DNA of 64,000 nt from Rhodoferax sp. (GCA_029865845.1 JARXAM010000027.1:1-64000), one strand, 5' to 3'; numbered from the stretch's first letter, positions 28,894 through 38,456 are shown. A program made the numbers and translations. Notes: a model not told the origin generated them from the letters alone.

Positions 28894-29916
28894 TCAGGTA
28901 CTTTGCCGTACCTGGAGCGCGTAGCCCAGATTCACGGCATCGCTGGGCACCGCCTCGCCTTGCATTAGGCGGATCAGCATCTGCGCAGCCGCATGGCCAA
29001 TTTCGGCTCGCGGGGTGCGCACAGTGGTCAGCGGCGGCACCATCTGGTCACTGCCGGTCAAGTCATTGAACCCCGCGATTGCGACTCGCTGCGGCACCGC
29101 AACCCCCATGCGCATGGCCGCCAGCAGGGCACCTTGCGCCAAATCGTCGTTGCAAAAGAAGATGGCGTCTACCGGCGGCGTTTGCCCCATGATCTGCTCA
29201 AACATGCGGGCTCCCAGCGCCAATGACGAGGGGGCGGGGTTGAGCCACTCCAGCACTTCGTCGTGCAAATCAGCTTCTTGCAAGGCATTGCGCCAGCCCT
29301 GGAGCCGTTGCAGGGTTCGTGGGTCCAGCTGGGCCGCCGCAAATGCAATGCGGCGGTAGCCTTTGCCGATCAGGTGACGGGCCATGTCGCGGCCGGCATC
29401 CATTTGCGAAAAGCCGACGCAGTGGGCGCCCGGTGGCACCTCGGTCGTCATTAGGTGTACGCAGGGCACCCCGCTTTGTGCAATCAGCTGTCGGGTAGTT
29501 TCGTGGCGTTCCAGCCCGGTCACGATCAGGCCTGCAGGGCGGTGCAGCAGCTGCTCGCGCAGCAGGGTTTCCTCTTCACTCGAGTCGTAGTGGGTAATGC
29601 CGATCAGCGTTTGAAAGCCGGCTTGCCGAAGACTGAGCTGCAAAGCTTCCAACAAATCCACAAACAAGGCGTTGGACAGCATGGGGATGAGCACTGCCAC
29701 ATGGCTGCTCTGCCCTGAAGCCAATGCCCGCGCGGCCGGGTTGGGCACGTAACCCAGCGTATCGGCTGCTGCGCGCACTTTGGCCACCAGCTCGGATGCC
29801 ACGGCGCGTTCACCCCGCAATGCGCGCGACACGGTAATGGGACTGACGCCGGCTAGCTGCGCCACATCGGAGAGCGTGACGCGGCCCGTGGCACGGGGCC
29901 GAAGAGGGTTGTTCAT
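28894..29916 (-). CDS. LacI-family repressor of gluconate genes (GntR-like)
   Basis: A 340-residue LacI/GalR repressor: helix-turn-helix VTLSDVAQLAGVSPITVSRALRG at residues about 13-35, then a sugar-binding periplasmic-like domain (YVPNPAARALASGQSSHVAVLIP). It is divergent from gluconokinase and a TRAP transporter, and palindromic GATAGCGCTATC-type operators lie in the shared gap. It most likely represses both directions until gluconate or a related sugar acid binds. The effector is inferred from the neighbouring kinase. Confidence 0.93.
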   Translation of the reverse strand: MNNPLRPRATGRVTLSDVAQLAGVSPITVSRALRGERAVASELVAKVRAAADTLGYVPNPAARALASGQSSHVAVLIPMLSNALFVDLLEALQLSLRQAGFQTLIGITHYDSSEEETLLREQLLHRPAGLIVTGLERHETTRQLIAQSGVPCVHLMTTEVPPGAHCVGFSQMDAGRDMARHLIGKGYRRIAFAAAQLDPRTLQRLQGWRNALQEADLHDEVLEWLNPAPSSLALGARMFEQIMGQTPPVDAIFFCNDDLAQGALLAAMRMGVAVPQRVAIAGFNDLTGSDQMVPPLTTVRTPRAEIGHAAAQMLIRLMQGEAVPSDAVNLGYALQVRQST

Positions 29917-29959
29917 GGCTTAGGGAAACTACTGAATGGGTTTGTGAAATCTTCTCATA

Positions 29960-29973
29960 GGATAGCGCTATCC
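29960..29973. promoter_or_regulatory. LacI-family operator O1
   Basis: A perfect 14-bp palindrome GGATAGCGCTATCC lies 44 bp upstream of the repressor start. The central GCGC with A/T flanks is the form expected for LacI/GalR-family sites. It matches the second site at 30065-30082 in TAGCGCTA. Confidence 0.8.
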
Positions 29974-30064
29974 GAGGGTAGTGAAGCAGGGTACTAACCC
30001 GCATCACTGTCTGTAGCGGCTTGTCGCATAGATATATGTGAAGCGCCGCCATTTTTTTGAGGTG

Positions 30065-30082
30065 TTGGATAGCGCTAACCAA
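30065..30082. promoter_or_regulatory. LacI-family operator O2
   Basis: The 18-bp near-palindrome TTGGATAGCGCTAACCAA ends 3 bp before the gluconokinase ATG at 30086, with a single mismatched pair. Its centre is 107 bp from that of O1. A repressor bound here would block both transcription and access to the start region. It also argues against the longer GTG start at 30038. Confidence 0.8.
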
Positions 30083-30085
30083 CAA

Positions 30086-30601
30086 ATGAAGGCTATGAAA
30101 TCAATTGTGATCATGGGCGTGGCCGGGTGCGGCAAATCCAGCGTCGGCGCCCGCGTGGCTGCAGCGACCGGCATGCCGCTGGTGGAAGGGGACGACCACC
30201 ACAGCCCGGCCAACCGCAGCAAGATGCAGCAGGGTATTGCCCTGACAGATGCCGACCGCCAAGGCTGGCTGGCCACGCTGAGTGAGCAGATCCTCTTGCA
30301 CCCCCGGGGTGCCGTGGTAACTTGCTCGGCTCTCAAGCACAGCTACCGTGAGCGTTTGCGCGCGACGGCACCCGAATTGTTGTTTGCTTTTCTGGAAATC
30401 AGCCGCGCAGATGCGCAAGCCCGCGTCACAGCCCGAGCCTCCAGCCACTTCTTTTCCACCACCCTGGTGGACAACCAATTTGCCACGCTGGAGTCCCCCA
30501 CCGGCGAAGCTGGAGTGTTGACCCTGAACGCCATGCTGCCTTTGGAAGACTTGCAAGCCGCAGTCACCGCTTGGCTCTCCACCTACGAGGAGACTTTATG
30601 A
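30086..30601 (+). CDS. gntK: Gluconokinase
   Basis: Gluconokinase phosphorylates gluconate to 6-phosphogluconate, feeding the Entner-Doudoroff or pentose phosphate routes. The 171-residue protein has the P-loop GVAGCGKSSVG near residue 11 and the substrate region EGDDHHSPANRSKMQQGI near 34. VVTCSALKHSYRERLR lies near 82. Starts at 30086 or 30095 are both possible; the GTG at 30038 would put the operator inside the gene. Its stop overlaps the TRAP small-permease start (ATGA), so kinase and transporter share a transcript. Confidence 0.93.
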   Translation: MKAMKSIVIMGVAGCGKSSVGARVAAATGMPLVEGDDHHSPANRSKMQQGIALTDADRQGWLATLSEQILLHPRGAVVTCSALKHSYRERLRATAPELLFAFLEISRADAQARVTARASSHFFSTTLVDNQFATLESPTGEAGVLTLNAMLPLEDLQAAVTAWLSTYEETL

Positions 30602-31116
30602 CTACCCCCAAAACACCGGACTCGCGGGTGCGCGCCAGTGGCTTTGCCCGCACCACCAACGTGTTGATGGCGGCCTGCTTGGGCGTGATGGCCGTGTCTG
30701 TGTTTATCAACGTGGTGTTGCGCTATGGTTTCGGCAGTGGCGTTGCAGCCAGTGAAGAGTTGTCCCGCCTGTTGTTTGTATGGATGGTTTTCATCGGTGC
30801 CACCGCGGCCTACCCCGCCGGCGAACACATGGCCTTTACCAGTCTGGTCGCTTCTCTTCAATACAAACCCAGAGCACTAGCCTGCATGACGGTGCTAATC
30901 CGGCTTTTGGTTGTATTCGCTTGTGTGTTGCTGGGTCGTGGTGCCTGGCAGCAAGTGGTGGTGGGCTTGGACAGTACCTCCGTGGTGCTGGGCTACCCCA
31001 GCGCGTTGCTGCCGCTTCCGGCGTTCCTGTGTTCCTTGTCCATCGGGGCGATGGCGCTTTGGGAGCTGGTTCAACGGACTCCCTTGGAACTCGGCCATAG
31101 CGCCGACATGGAGTAG
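30598..31116 (+). CDS. TRAP transporter small permease (DctQ)
   Basis: The 172-residue four-helix DctQ subunit of a tripartite ATP-independent periplasmic transporter. Membrane segments lie near residues 22-42, 55-75, 95-115 and 135-155, and conserved features are SEELSRLLFVWMVFIGATAAYP near 50-71. It is translationally coupled to gluconokinase and followed by DctM after 4 nt, so it probably helps import gluconate or a related sugar acid. Confidence 0.92.
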   Translation: MTTPKTPDSRVRASGFARTTNVLMAACLGVMAVSVFINVVLRYGFGSGVAASEELSRLLFVWMVFIGATAAYPAGEHMAFTSLVASLQYKPRALACMTVLIRLLVVFACVLLGRGAWQQVVVGLDSTSVVLGYPSALLPLPAFLCSLSIGAMALWELVQRTPLELGHSADME

Positions 31117-31120
31117 CACC

Positions 31121-32413
31121 ATGAGCAACGAAGGACTCGCATTTCTGGTGTTCTGCGTCGGGATGCTGACGCTGATGGGTATCGGCATGAATATGGGGCT
31201 GGCGCTGGTGCTGACCGGTGCAGGCATGGCGTGGGTGCTCGACTTCTGGGACACCCAGCTACTGGCCCAGAACCTCGTCGCCGGGGTAGACAGCTTTGCC
31301 CTCTTGGCCGTGCCGTTTTTTATCCTGGCCGGTGAGCTGATGAACACCGGTGGCATCAGCCGGCGCATTATCGACATGGCGCAGGCTTGGGTGGGGCATA
31401 TCCGTGGAGGCCTGGGGTATGTGACCATCGGCGCTGCCATTCTGCTGTCCGCCATGTCGGGCTCTGCCTTGGCGGATGCGGCTGCCATGACCGCCATCCT
31501 GCTGCCCATGATGCGCAAGCACGGTTACCCGGTAACCGACTCCGCAGGGCTGATCGCCGCGGGCAGTGTCATCGGCCCGATTATTCCGCCTTCCATGGCC
31601 TTTGTGATTTACGGAGTCACCACCAATACGTCCATCTCGGCACTGTTTGTATCGGGCATCGTCCCGGGGCTCATCATGGGCGCGGGGCTGGTGGTGGCTT
31701 GGCGTTTGGTGTTGCGTGGCATGGACTTGCCGGCTGGCACCGCCGTGCCTCTTGTGGAGCGCATTCAGGCAACCGGGCGTGCAGTCTGGGCACTGCTCAT
31801 GCCCGTGATCATCATCGGCGGCATGAAAAGTGGTGTCTTCACACCGACGGAGGCCGCCGTGGTTGCTGCGGTGTACGCCCTGGTGATTGCCTTGTTCGTG
31901 CACCGCGAGATGCATTGGTCCGAGCTGTACGGTGTGTTGGTACGGTCCGCAAAAACCACGGCCATCGTCATGTTCCTGTGTGCTGGTGCGGCGGTGGCGA
32001 GTTACATGATCACGCTGGCCGACCTTCCCTCTACGCTCACCGCCTGGTTGGGGCCGCTGGTGGAGCACCCGCGCCTGCTGATGGCGGTGATGATGGTGGT
32101 GCTGGTGCTGATCGGTACGGCTCTGGACCTCACGCCCACCATTCTGATTTTTGCGCCCGTCATGCTGCCGATTGCGGTCAAGGCAGGCATCGATCCTGTG
32201 TACTTTGGGCTGATGTTTGTGCTCAACGGTGCCATCGGTTTGGTTACCCCGCCGGTAGGCACGGTGCTCAATGTGGTGGCCGGCGTCGGCAAGCTGCCCT
32301 TGCACCAGGTGATCAAGGGCGTGAACCCTTTCCTGATCACGTACACGCTGATTCTGTTTCTCTTCGTTCTCTTTCCGCAGATCGTGACCGCGCCCGTGGC
32401 GTGGATGCGCTAA
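31121..32413 (+). CDS. TRAP transporter large permease (DctM)
   Basis: The 430-residue ion-coupled permease of the TRAP system, with about twelve hydrophobic helices. Family motifs include VPFFILAGELMNTGGISRRI near residue 63 and GSALADAAAMTAILLPMM near 115. GVFTPTEAAVVAAVYAL lies near 237 and NGAIGLVTPPVGTVLNVV near 367. The start at 31121 removes an upstream open stretch that overlaps DctQ. The substrate is inferred from gluconokinase as gluconate-like. Confidence 0.95.
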   Translation: MSNEGLAFLVFCVGMLTLMGIGMNMGLALVLTGAGMAWVLDFWDTQLLAQNLVAGVDSFALLAVPFFILAGELMNTGGISRRIIDMAQAWVGHIRGGLGYVTIGAAILLSAMSGSALADAAAMTAILLPMMRKHGYPVTDSAGLIAAGSVIGPIIPPSMAFVIYGVTTNTSISALFVSGIVPGLIMGAGLVVAWRLVLRGMDLPAGTAVPLVERIQATGRAVWALLMPVIIIGGMKSGVFTPTEAAVVAAVYALVIALFVHREMHWSELYGVLVRSAKTTAIVMFLCAGAAVASYMITLADLPSTLTAWLGPLVEHPRLLMAVMMVVLVLIGTALDLTPTILIFAPVMLPIAVKAGIDPVYFGLMFVLNGAIGLVTPPVGTVLNVVAGVGKLPLHQVIKGVNPFLITYTLILFLFVLFPQIVTAPVAWMR

Positions 32414-32465
32414 GCGCTCATTCCTTCCTTTTGCAACACAACAACACTCACCTTGGAGATACACC

Positions 32466-33497
32466 ATGAAAGCTTCCACCACCCTGATCCGTCGTGCCGT
32501 GCTGGCCGTAGCGGGCACCGCTGTATTTGCCGCAGCAATGCCTGCAGTGGCGCAGGACATCAAGCCCCGGCTGATCCGCTTCGGCTACGGCCTCAACGAG
32601 CAAAGCAACCAAGGCCGCGCTGCTAAGGTGTTTGCCGAAGCCGTAGAGAAAGCCTCCGGCGGCAAGATGAAGGTCCGCGCCATCGGGGCCGCCGCGCTCG
32701 GGTCCGATGTCCAGATGCAAAACTCCTTGATCGGTGGCGCGCAGGAAATGATGGTGGGTTCCACCGCAACCCTGGTCGGCATCACCAAAGAAATGGCGCT
32801 ATGGGATACACCCTTCCTGATCAGTAACGCCAAGGAAGCGGACGCACTATTGGATGGCCCGGTGGGTGACAAAATCCGCAACAAGCTGCAGGAGAAAGGC
32901 TTGGTCGGACTGGTCTATTGGGAAAATGGCTTTCGCAACCTGACCAACAGCAAACGCGCCATCAACAAGTTGGAAGACCTGGAAGGCATCAAGCTGCGCG
33001 TGATGCAGAACAACGTGTTTCTCAATAGCTTCAAGACGCTGGGTGCCAACGCCGTGCCCATGGCTTTCTCGGAGCTGTTCAGCGCGCTGGAAACCAACAC
33101 GGTGGATGGCCAGGAAAACCCCTTCAATACGATCTTGTCCAGCAAGTTCTATGAAGTGCAGAAGTACGTGACTGTGACCAACCACGTCTACAGTCCCTGG
33201 ATTGTGCTGGTGAGCAAAAAGTGGTGGGATCAGCTATCCAAGGATGAGCAAAAAATTCTTAGCGATGCGGCGATACTGAGCCGCGACTTTGAGCGCAAAG
33301 ACACCCGTGAGGAGGCCGCCAAGGCCGTGGCTGACTTGAAGGCCAAGGGCATGCAGATCAACGAGTTGTCTCCCGCCGAGTCAGCCCGCATGCGTGACAA
33401 GCTGACCCGTGTGTACGCCTCCATCGGCGCAGACATCGGCATGGATTTGTGGAACGAAGCGCAGGCCGAGTTGGTGAAAATCCGCGCCAAGAAGTAG
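32466..33497 (+). CDS. TRAP substrate-binding protein (DctP)
   Basis: The 343-residue periplasmic ligand-binding protein of the TRAP transporter. A Sec signal peptide (residues 1-27, cleavage after AVAQ or PAVA) precedes a DctP fold. LWDTPFLISNAKEADALLDG lies near 105. LKLRVMQN-type and EMVSALET-type positions are seen as GIKLRVMQNNVF near 173 and FSELFSALETNTVDGQENP near 200; the Arg in the former normally binds the substrate carboxylate. A GGAG ribosome site precedes the ATG. It completes a kinase-DctQ-DctM-DctP operon. Confidence 0.94.
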   Translation: MKASTTLIRRAVLAVAGTAVFAAAMPAVAQDIKPRLIRFGYGLNEQSNQGRAAKVFAEAVEKASGGKMKVRAIGAAALGSDVQMQNSLIGGAQEMMVGSTATLVGITKEMALWDTPFLISNAKEADALLDGPVGDKIRNKLQEKGLVGLVYWENGFRNLTNSKRAINKLEDLEGIKLRVMQNNVFLNSFKTLGANAVPMAFSELFSALETNTVDGQENPFNTILSSKFYEVQKYVTVTNHVYSPWIVLVSKKWWDQLSKDEQKILSDAAILSRDFERKDTREEAAKAVADLKAKGMQINELSPAESARMRDKLTRVYASIGADIGMDLWNEAQAELVKIRAKK

Positions 33498-33525
33498 ATA
33501 ACTTCCGTAGGCGGTGAGGGCGGGA

Positions 33526-36210
33526 TTACCAGTCTTCCTTCACCGCCATCACCGCGTCACGCCCGGCGGCCGCGCGGCCAGATAACCAGGCGGTGAGGGT
33601 GCCTGCCGCAATCACGGCAGCGCCCAGCGCAGCCAAGCGACCCCAGGGCAGGGCCATGTCCATGGTCCAGTGAAAGCTCTGCGGGTTCACCACATGTACC
33701 AGCACCACGGCCACCGCCAGACCCAGCCCCATGCCGGCCAACGTGCCAAGCGACGTCCATGCCGCACCTTCCAACGCCACCACCCGCAGAATCTGGCGGC
33801 GCGTGAGCCCCAGGTGCACCAGCAGCCCGAATTCTTTGCGCCGTGCCAACACCTGGGCGCTAAAGCTTGCCGCCACCCCAAACAGCCCGATCGCTATGGC
33901 TACGGCTTGCAGCCAGTAGGTCACCGCAAAGCTGCGGTCAAAAATGGTCAGGCTGGTCGCCCGTATGTCGCGCGCCGAGCCGAACTCCAGCAGGTTACCG
34001 GCCTCGCCGCCCGGCGTGCTGGCCACGCGGTTGGCAAGGCTGCGCAGCGCTTCTTGGACTGCTTCGGGCGTGGTGCCGCCGTCTAACCAGAACGCCATGT
34101 CGTTGACCCGCGTGTCCTGCGTCCAGCGCAGGTAGTCTGCGCTGTCCAGCGTGATGGCACCGCTTTGGCGGGCATAGTCTCGCCACACGCCTGCTACCCA
34201 AAAGGCGGCGTCTGCTGGGCCGCCCGCTTGCGTTGGCCGTGTGCCCAGCTGCCATGCCTGCGCCAGTGCCGGGAAAGGCTGCCCCACCCGTGCGCCATAC
34301 AAGTCCACCATCGCCTCGCTCACATAAATGGCCACGCTGCCCTGGGGGACAGTGGCCACGTCCCCCACCAGGGGCAGGTTCAAGCGGTCATTGTGCGGGT
34401 CGCGCAAAGGGCGGGCAATCAGCGTCACGTTGGGTTTGGCTGGGTCGAGCGACACGTTGAGAATGCGCTGGGTCGTTGCCTGTGCCACGCCGGGCAGCGC
34501 GGCTGCTTGGGCTACAAAGCTTGGGTTCAGGTAGGCCGTGTCCTGCGCACTGTTGCTGGTGGCGGTGCGAAGGTACAGGTCTGCGGGCAGCACCTGGTCC
34601 AGCCAGTCCATCACCGAGCCGCGAAAGCTGGCCACCATCACGGTGAGTGCTACCGCCAGGCTGAGGGCGGCTACGACGCCGCTCACGGCAACGGCCGCGC
34701 TCTCGCGCAGGCGTCGGGCCCGTTCCACTGCCAGTAGCGGCAACAGTTGGCGCGCCAGCCGTGGTGCAACCCGGTCCAGCACCCCGCCCACCAGCGCGGG
34801 CAGGCTCACAATGCCGCCCAGCAACAGTGCGGCCACGCTGAGGTAAGCGGCCAGCGGTATGTCCCACATCGGGGGCAGCAGCGCCAACAGACCACCCGAT
34901 GCCATCAGCGCGACGCCCCCGCGCACACCGCCGTTGCTGTGGTGGCTGTGCCCCAAGCCCTTGAGCGTTTGGGCAGGTGGAAGCGCTTGCGCCAGCCGCG
35001 CCGGGCCCCAGGCGCCCAGCACCGCAGCGGCAGTGCCCAGCGCCCCAAACACCAGGGAAGCCCCTGCGCTCCATTGCAAAGCCGGTGTGGCCCCGCTGAA
35101 GTAGCCGCCACCCAAGTCGCCACCCAACAAGCGCAAGGCCAGCGCGGCCAGTGCGGTACCCAGTAGCACGCCCAGTGCGCTGCCCAAGGTACCCAGGGCC
35201 GCCGCCTCGCACAGCACCAGTTGCAGGCGCTGCCGTCCGGTCAGGCCCAGTACGGCCAGCAAAGCAAACTGCTGCAAGCGCCGGGTCACGCTCAGGGCGA
35301 GCACCGAATACACCAAAAAGCCACCGGTAAACAAGGCCACCAGTGCCAGCACGGTCAGGTTCACCCGGTAGGCCCGCGAGAGCGTGCTCACGCGGACTAC
35401 GGCATCGCCGGGCTCGCGCAGCGTGGCGCTCGGTGGCCAATCGACGTCGCTTTGCAAGCGTTTCACCAAGGCCTTGCGGTCTACCCCGGCACGCAGACGC
35501 AGGTCGATGCGGGTAATGCGTTCGCCCAAGCCAAAAAGGTCTTGTACCGCAGCAATATCCATCACTGCCAGCGCGGCGCCGCCTGCCGCGACGCTGCCCG
35601 CCACGCGCACCGGCTGCATGCGCAAGCCCGTCTGTAGCTGCACCGCGCCGCTGCCCAGAGACTGGCGCGCCAGTGGGTTCAAAAACATGGCATCCGGCGC
35701 AAAGAACGACAGCCTGTCTGTGCTCCCATCGCGTTCAGTGCCTGCTGTACTGTCCGGCCTCGGCAGCAGATCCGGGGCTAAGGTTGCCACTTGCAGGGGG
35801 TCTATGCCCACCACGCGCAGCAGCGTGCGCCGGGGCTCGGGGTGGCCGTCAGACTGCGTGCCCGTGCCCGTGCCCGCGTCCGTGCTGGACGGTGCGGGCA
35901 GGGCGTAGGCGCTGATTTCCAGCACCGGCGATGCCAGCGCAATGTCGGGGTCGCGCTGCAATCGGCCCCATAGTTCAAGCGGCACGCCTTCGGTGCTGAT
36001 GCCAGTGCGTAGCTCCAGGTCGGGCTGACCCCCCACCGAGCGCACCGCCTGCGAAAACTCGTCCAGCGCCGACGCGTTGATCAGGTGCACCGATAAGGCC
36101 AGCGCCACCCCCAGCATCACCGACACCACCGCTGCCGCATTGCGCCATGGGTGCTGGCGCAACTCTTGCCAGGAAAACCCCACTAACAAGGGCCACAAAA
36201 TCGAATACAT
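33526..36210 (-). CDS. FtsX-type ABC permease (large, two-repeat)
   Basis: An 894-residue inner-membrane permease of the MacB/FtsX superfamily. It has an N-terminal helix (residues about 10-40), a large periplasmic domain and then three-helix blocks near 280-400. A second cycle at about 480-880 ends near GRDAVMAVKEDW. This duplicated layout is typical of exporters that work with a LolD-like ATPase and an AttH-type lipocalin. No ATPase is adjacent; the nearest LolD-like gene is at 48246. The start at 36210 (MYSILWPLLVGF) is preferred over 36276. A decayed copy of its 5' part lies near 42.1 kb. Confidence 0.9.
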   Translation of the reverse strand: MYSILWPLLVGFSWQELRQHPWRNAAAVVSVMLGVALALSVHLINASALDEFSQAVRSVGGQPDLELRTGISTEGVPLELWGRLQRDPDIALASPVLEISAYALPAPSSTDAGTGTGTQSDGHPEPRRTLLRVVGIDPLQVATLAPDLLPRPDSTAGTERDGSTDRLSFFAPDAMFLNPLARQSLGSGAVQLQTGLRMQPVRVAGSVAAGGAALAVMDIAAVQDLFGLGERITRIDLRLRAGVDRKALVKRLQSDVDWPPSATLREPGDAVVRVSTLSRAYRVNLTVLALVALFTGGFLVYSVLALSVTRRLQQFALLAVLGLTGRQRLQLVLCEAAALGTLGSALGVLLGTALAALALRLLGGDLGGGYFSGATPALQWSAGASLVFGALGTAAAVLGAWGPARLAQALPPAQTLKGLGHSHHSNGGVRGGVALMASGGLLALLPPMWDIPLAAYLSVAALLLGGIVSLPALVGGVLDRVAPRLARQLLPLLAVERARRLRESAAVAVSGVVAALSLAVALTVMVASFRGSVMDWLDQVLPADLYLRTATSNSAQDTAYLNPSFVAQAAALPGVAQATTQRILNVSLDPAKPNVTLIARPLRDPHNDRLNLPLVGDVATVPQGSVAIYVSEAMVDLYGARVGQPFPALAQAWQLGTRPTQAGGPADAAFWVAGVWRDYARQSGAITLDSADYLRWTQDTRVNDMAFWLDGGTTPEAVQEALRSLANRVASTPGGEAGNLLEFGSARDIRATSLTIFDRSFAVTYWLQAVAIAIGLFGVAASFSAQVLARRKEFGLLVHLGLTRRQILRVVALEGAAWTSLGTLAGMGLGLAVAVVLVHVVNPQSFHWTMDMALPWGRLAALGAAVIAAGTLTAWLSGRAAAGRDAVMAVKEDW

Positions 36211-36554
36211 GGCGGCTATTGTGGGGCTTGTGCGGTGCGGTGCGGTTGTCAGCAGCCGTGCTCCTATATGGTTCAACCATGCACATGTCTGCCCACAACA
36301 CCACCGCCCGAAAATGAGTCATCGATACCCGCGCGTGCGGTCCATAGAGGGCACTAGCAAGGTGACGTGGTGGGTGATTCGCTGCGTCTGTCCAAAGACG
36401 TGGCCCACCGGATGCGGGCACTGGCATTGCCACACCCAACTCTGAGAGCAGGGGCTACACCCCGCCTGAACACCGGCCAAAGTAGCGGCCGTGCCGAACC
36501 ACCGCGCAGCGCCGGAAGTGATGCACCGCATGCGGGTGGAGGCGATTTGATGCG
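36211..36554. other. Intergenic region without a recognisable gene
   Basis: This 344-bp gap lies between the 5' end of the FtsX permease gene and the 3' end of the histidine kinase gene, both on the minus strand, and should hold the permease promoter. Short frames here have no recognisable protein features. GGGGCTACACCCC at 36450-36462 is a short GC-rich inverted repeat; GGGCTACACCCC also occurs at 41974-41985 in the decayed region. Confidence 0.6.
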
Positions 36555-38417
36555 CTATTGCAATTTCAGGCGGATTTCTACGCAGGTGCCGGGATTCAAC
36601 GGCTTGAAGCTTAGGGCAGCGTTCAATGCCTGCGCCCGCGCAGCCATATTCTTGATGCCGTAGCCCGTGGCGGGCTTTGTGAAATTGATGCCTCTGCCGT
36701 CATCGCAAACCTGAATCACCAATTCGGTTCGGTCTTCAATTTGCACCATAGCCGCCCTGAGGGAGACCGACTTTGCCGCGGCGTGTTTGATGACGTTGGT
36801 AATGGCTTCTGAAATCAGGTAACGGACGTTGCGCAAGGCTTGCGATTCAGAAACCGGTGTTTCACCAATATCTTCGACCAACCAGTGCAACCTGATCCCC
36901 GCATGGGCCAGTCTTGTTTCCATGGAATCGCGCAACTTTACCAACACCGAAAGCCAACTCGGTGGTGCGCCGTGCAAAACATCCAGACTATCGCGCAAAG
37001 CCAAGCCGGCCTGCACCACCTCACGCTCCAGGTCCTGATGGGTTGCCTGCGGGCTGTTCAACAGGCTGTGCAACGAAACAAGGTGGGCACCCACGCCGTC
37101 ATGCATCTCGCGCAACAAGCGCATTCTTTCTGCAACCTCGGCTTCGCGCACGCTTGCTTTTTCGCGCTCATCGTGGAACTTGGACAGAAGGGCGCTGGCG
37201 CGGTCCAAGCGGGCCTGCAGCCGCAGGCGAAACCGTTTGGCCGCATTGATGCTGCGCACGACCCTGCGCATCAGCAGCACACTCATGGACATCAAAATGA
37301 ATAAGAACGCAAACCGTGCGAGTGCAAAATTTCCGTAGCCTGCTGGCAAATGCACGATGGCGAGATGGTCATATAGTGCAAAACCCAGCGCAAACAATGC
37401 ACCCAACATTAGTACATTGGAGTCGAAGTTTTTCACCCGCCACCAGTGTCGAAAAACCACCAGAACTGACACTGCAACGCCCGTAACCAACATCAAAAGC
37501 CAGTACTGCCGGAATGCAAACAATCCGGTGAGTCCATAGATGGTTGGCATCACAAGGGTTGCCAAGGCCAAGAAACTGAGCACCCCGTTTGTAAAACGGG
37601 ATTTAGCCCGCAGCGTGACCAGGACGCTACTGGACAGAAGCACAATTGCAATTCCATAAAACCAGTCCATCGTGATGCCCCACCAGGGATGGGCAATGGG
37701 CGGGGTTGTTACAAGCACATAGCAATTTCTTAGCCCCCAAAAAAAGGCGGCTGATCCGAAAAGGGTTTGTGTTCTAGAACCCATGGCGAAGCCAAAACCC
37801 AGGGCCAAAAAGCCGATGCACAGTGCGAGCCCGACGATCACGATGGCACCGCCGTTTTGCCAGTTGTTGCGGCTGACATACATTGCGCGAACCACCTTGT
37901 CGGTGCCTATCCATACTTCGCTCAGACCTGCATAGCGGGCCAGCTCGCCATGCACTTCTACCGTCAGGACATTGGTCTGCGCAGCGAGGTCACTGCTTGC
38001 AAAGATATAGATGCGCGGTGTGTTGACATGGTCCTCATGGACTTCGTCAAGGTCACCGGAAGCGCCCAGAAACTTGCCATTGAGATGAATCGAAAACCGG
38101 TTGCCCACACGTGGAATAAAGAGTGCCAGTGTTTCCGCATCCTGCCATGGGGCCAAAGGGGAAAAGGTAAATGTGTAGTAGCCCACGCCTTGCCGACTTG
38201 GCGTACTGCGTATCCAGGAGTCCGGCAAAACGATTTCCCTGCCGGGTTGGGCTTTTGCATCAACCACGTTAATGCTGCTATAGCTGACAGTTGCCCGGTC
38301 CATGCGCAGTACAGCAGCTTCTGGACTCTGCGCAACAGCAGTGATCGGCAGGCTCACGCACCATGCCACAAAGCCAAGCAGGCGCAAAAGATAGATCACT
38401 GAGGTCGGAAACTTCAT
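36555..38417 (-). CDS. 7TM sensor histidine kinase (7TMR-DISM, NarX-type kinase)
   Basis: A 620-residue membrane sensor kinase. A signal-like helix is followed by a periplasmic jelly-roll domain (about 50-170, with FSIHLNGKFLGASG, resembling carbohydrate-binding folds). Seven membrane helices (about 185-400) and a coiled coil come next. The HisKA_3 phospho-acceptor is His in REMHDGVGAHLVSL near 438, and the HATPase boxes are SEAITNVIKHAA, DDGRGI and GYGIKNM. The start at 38417 is chosen because the signal helix begins there. The obvious partner is the NarL-type regulator at 41045, separated by two genes. The ligand is unknown. Confidence 0.92.
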   Translation of the reverse strand: MKFPTSVIYLLRLLGFVAWCVSLPITAVAQSPEAAVLRMDRATVSYSSINVVDAKAQPGREIVLPDSWIRSTPSRQGVGYYTFTFSPLAPWQDAETLALFIPRVGNRFSIHLNGKFLGASGDLDEVHEDHVNTPRIYIFASSDLAAQTNVLTVEVHGELARYAGLSEVWIGTDKVVRAMYVSRNNWQNGGAIVIVGLALCIGFLALGFGFAMGSRTQTLFGSAAFFWGLRNCYVLVTTPPIAHPWWGITMDWFYGIAIVLLSSSVLVTLRAKSRFTNGVLSFLALATLVMPTIYGLTGLFAFRQYWLLMLVTGVAVSVLVVFRHWWRVKNFDSNVLMLGALFALGFALYDHLAIVHLPAGYGNFALARFAFLFILMSMSVLLMRRVVRSINAAKRFRLRLQARLDRASALLSKFHDEREKASVREAEVAERMRLLREMHDGVGAHLVSLHSLLNSPQATHQDLEREVVQAGLALRDSLDVLHGAPPSWLSVLVKLRDSMETRLAHAGIRLHWLVEDIGETPVSESQALRNVRYLISEAITNVIKHAAAKSVSLRAAMVQIEDRTELVIQVCDDGRGINFTKPATGYGIKNMAARAQALNAALSFKPLNPGTCVEIRLKLQ

Positions 38418-38456
38418 GGTCAGTGTGTGGCAGCCAGGGAAAACCAACGCGTCAAT

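Noticed and set aside
31259-32563. 434-codon minus-strand frame over the TRAP permease
   Set aside because: His/Gln/Arg-rich shadow of dctM and the start of dctP; no independent features.
36077-36445. 122-codon plus-strand frame in the gap before the permease
   Set aside because: No recognisable protein features; overlaps the start of the permease gene and the likely promoter region.
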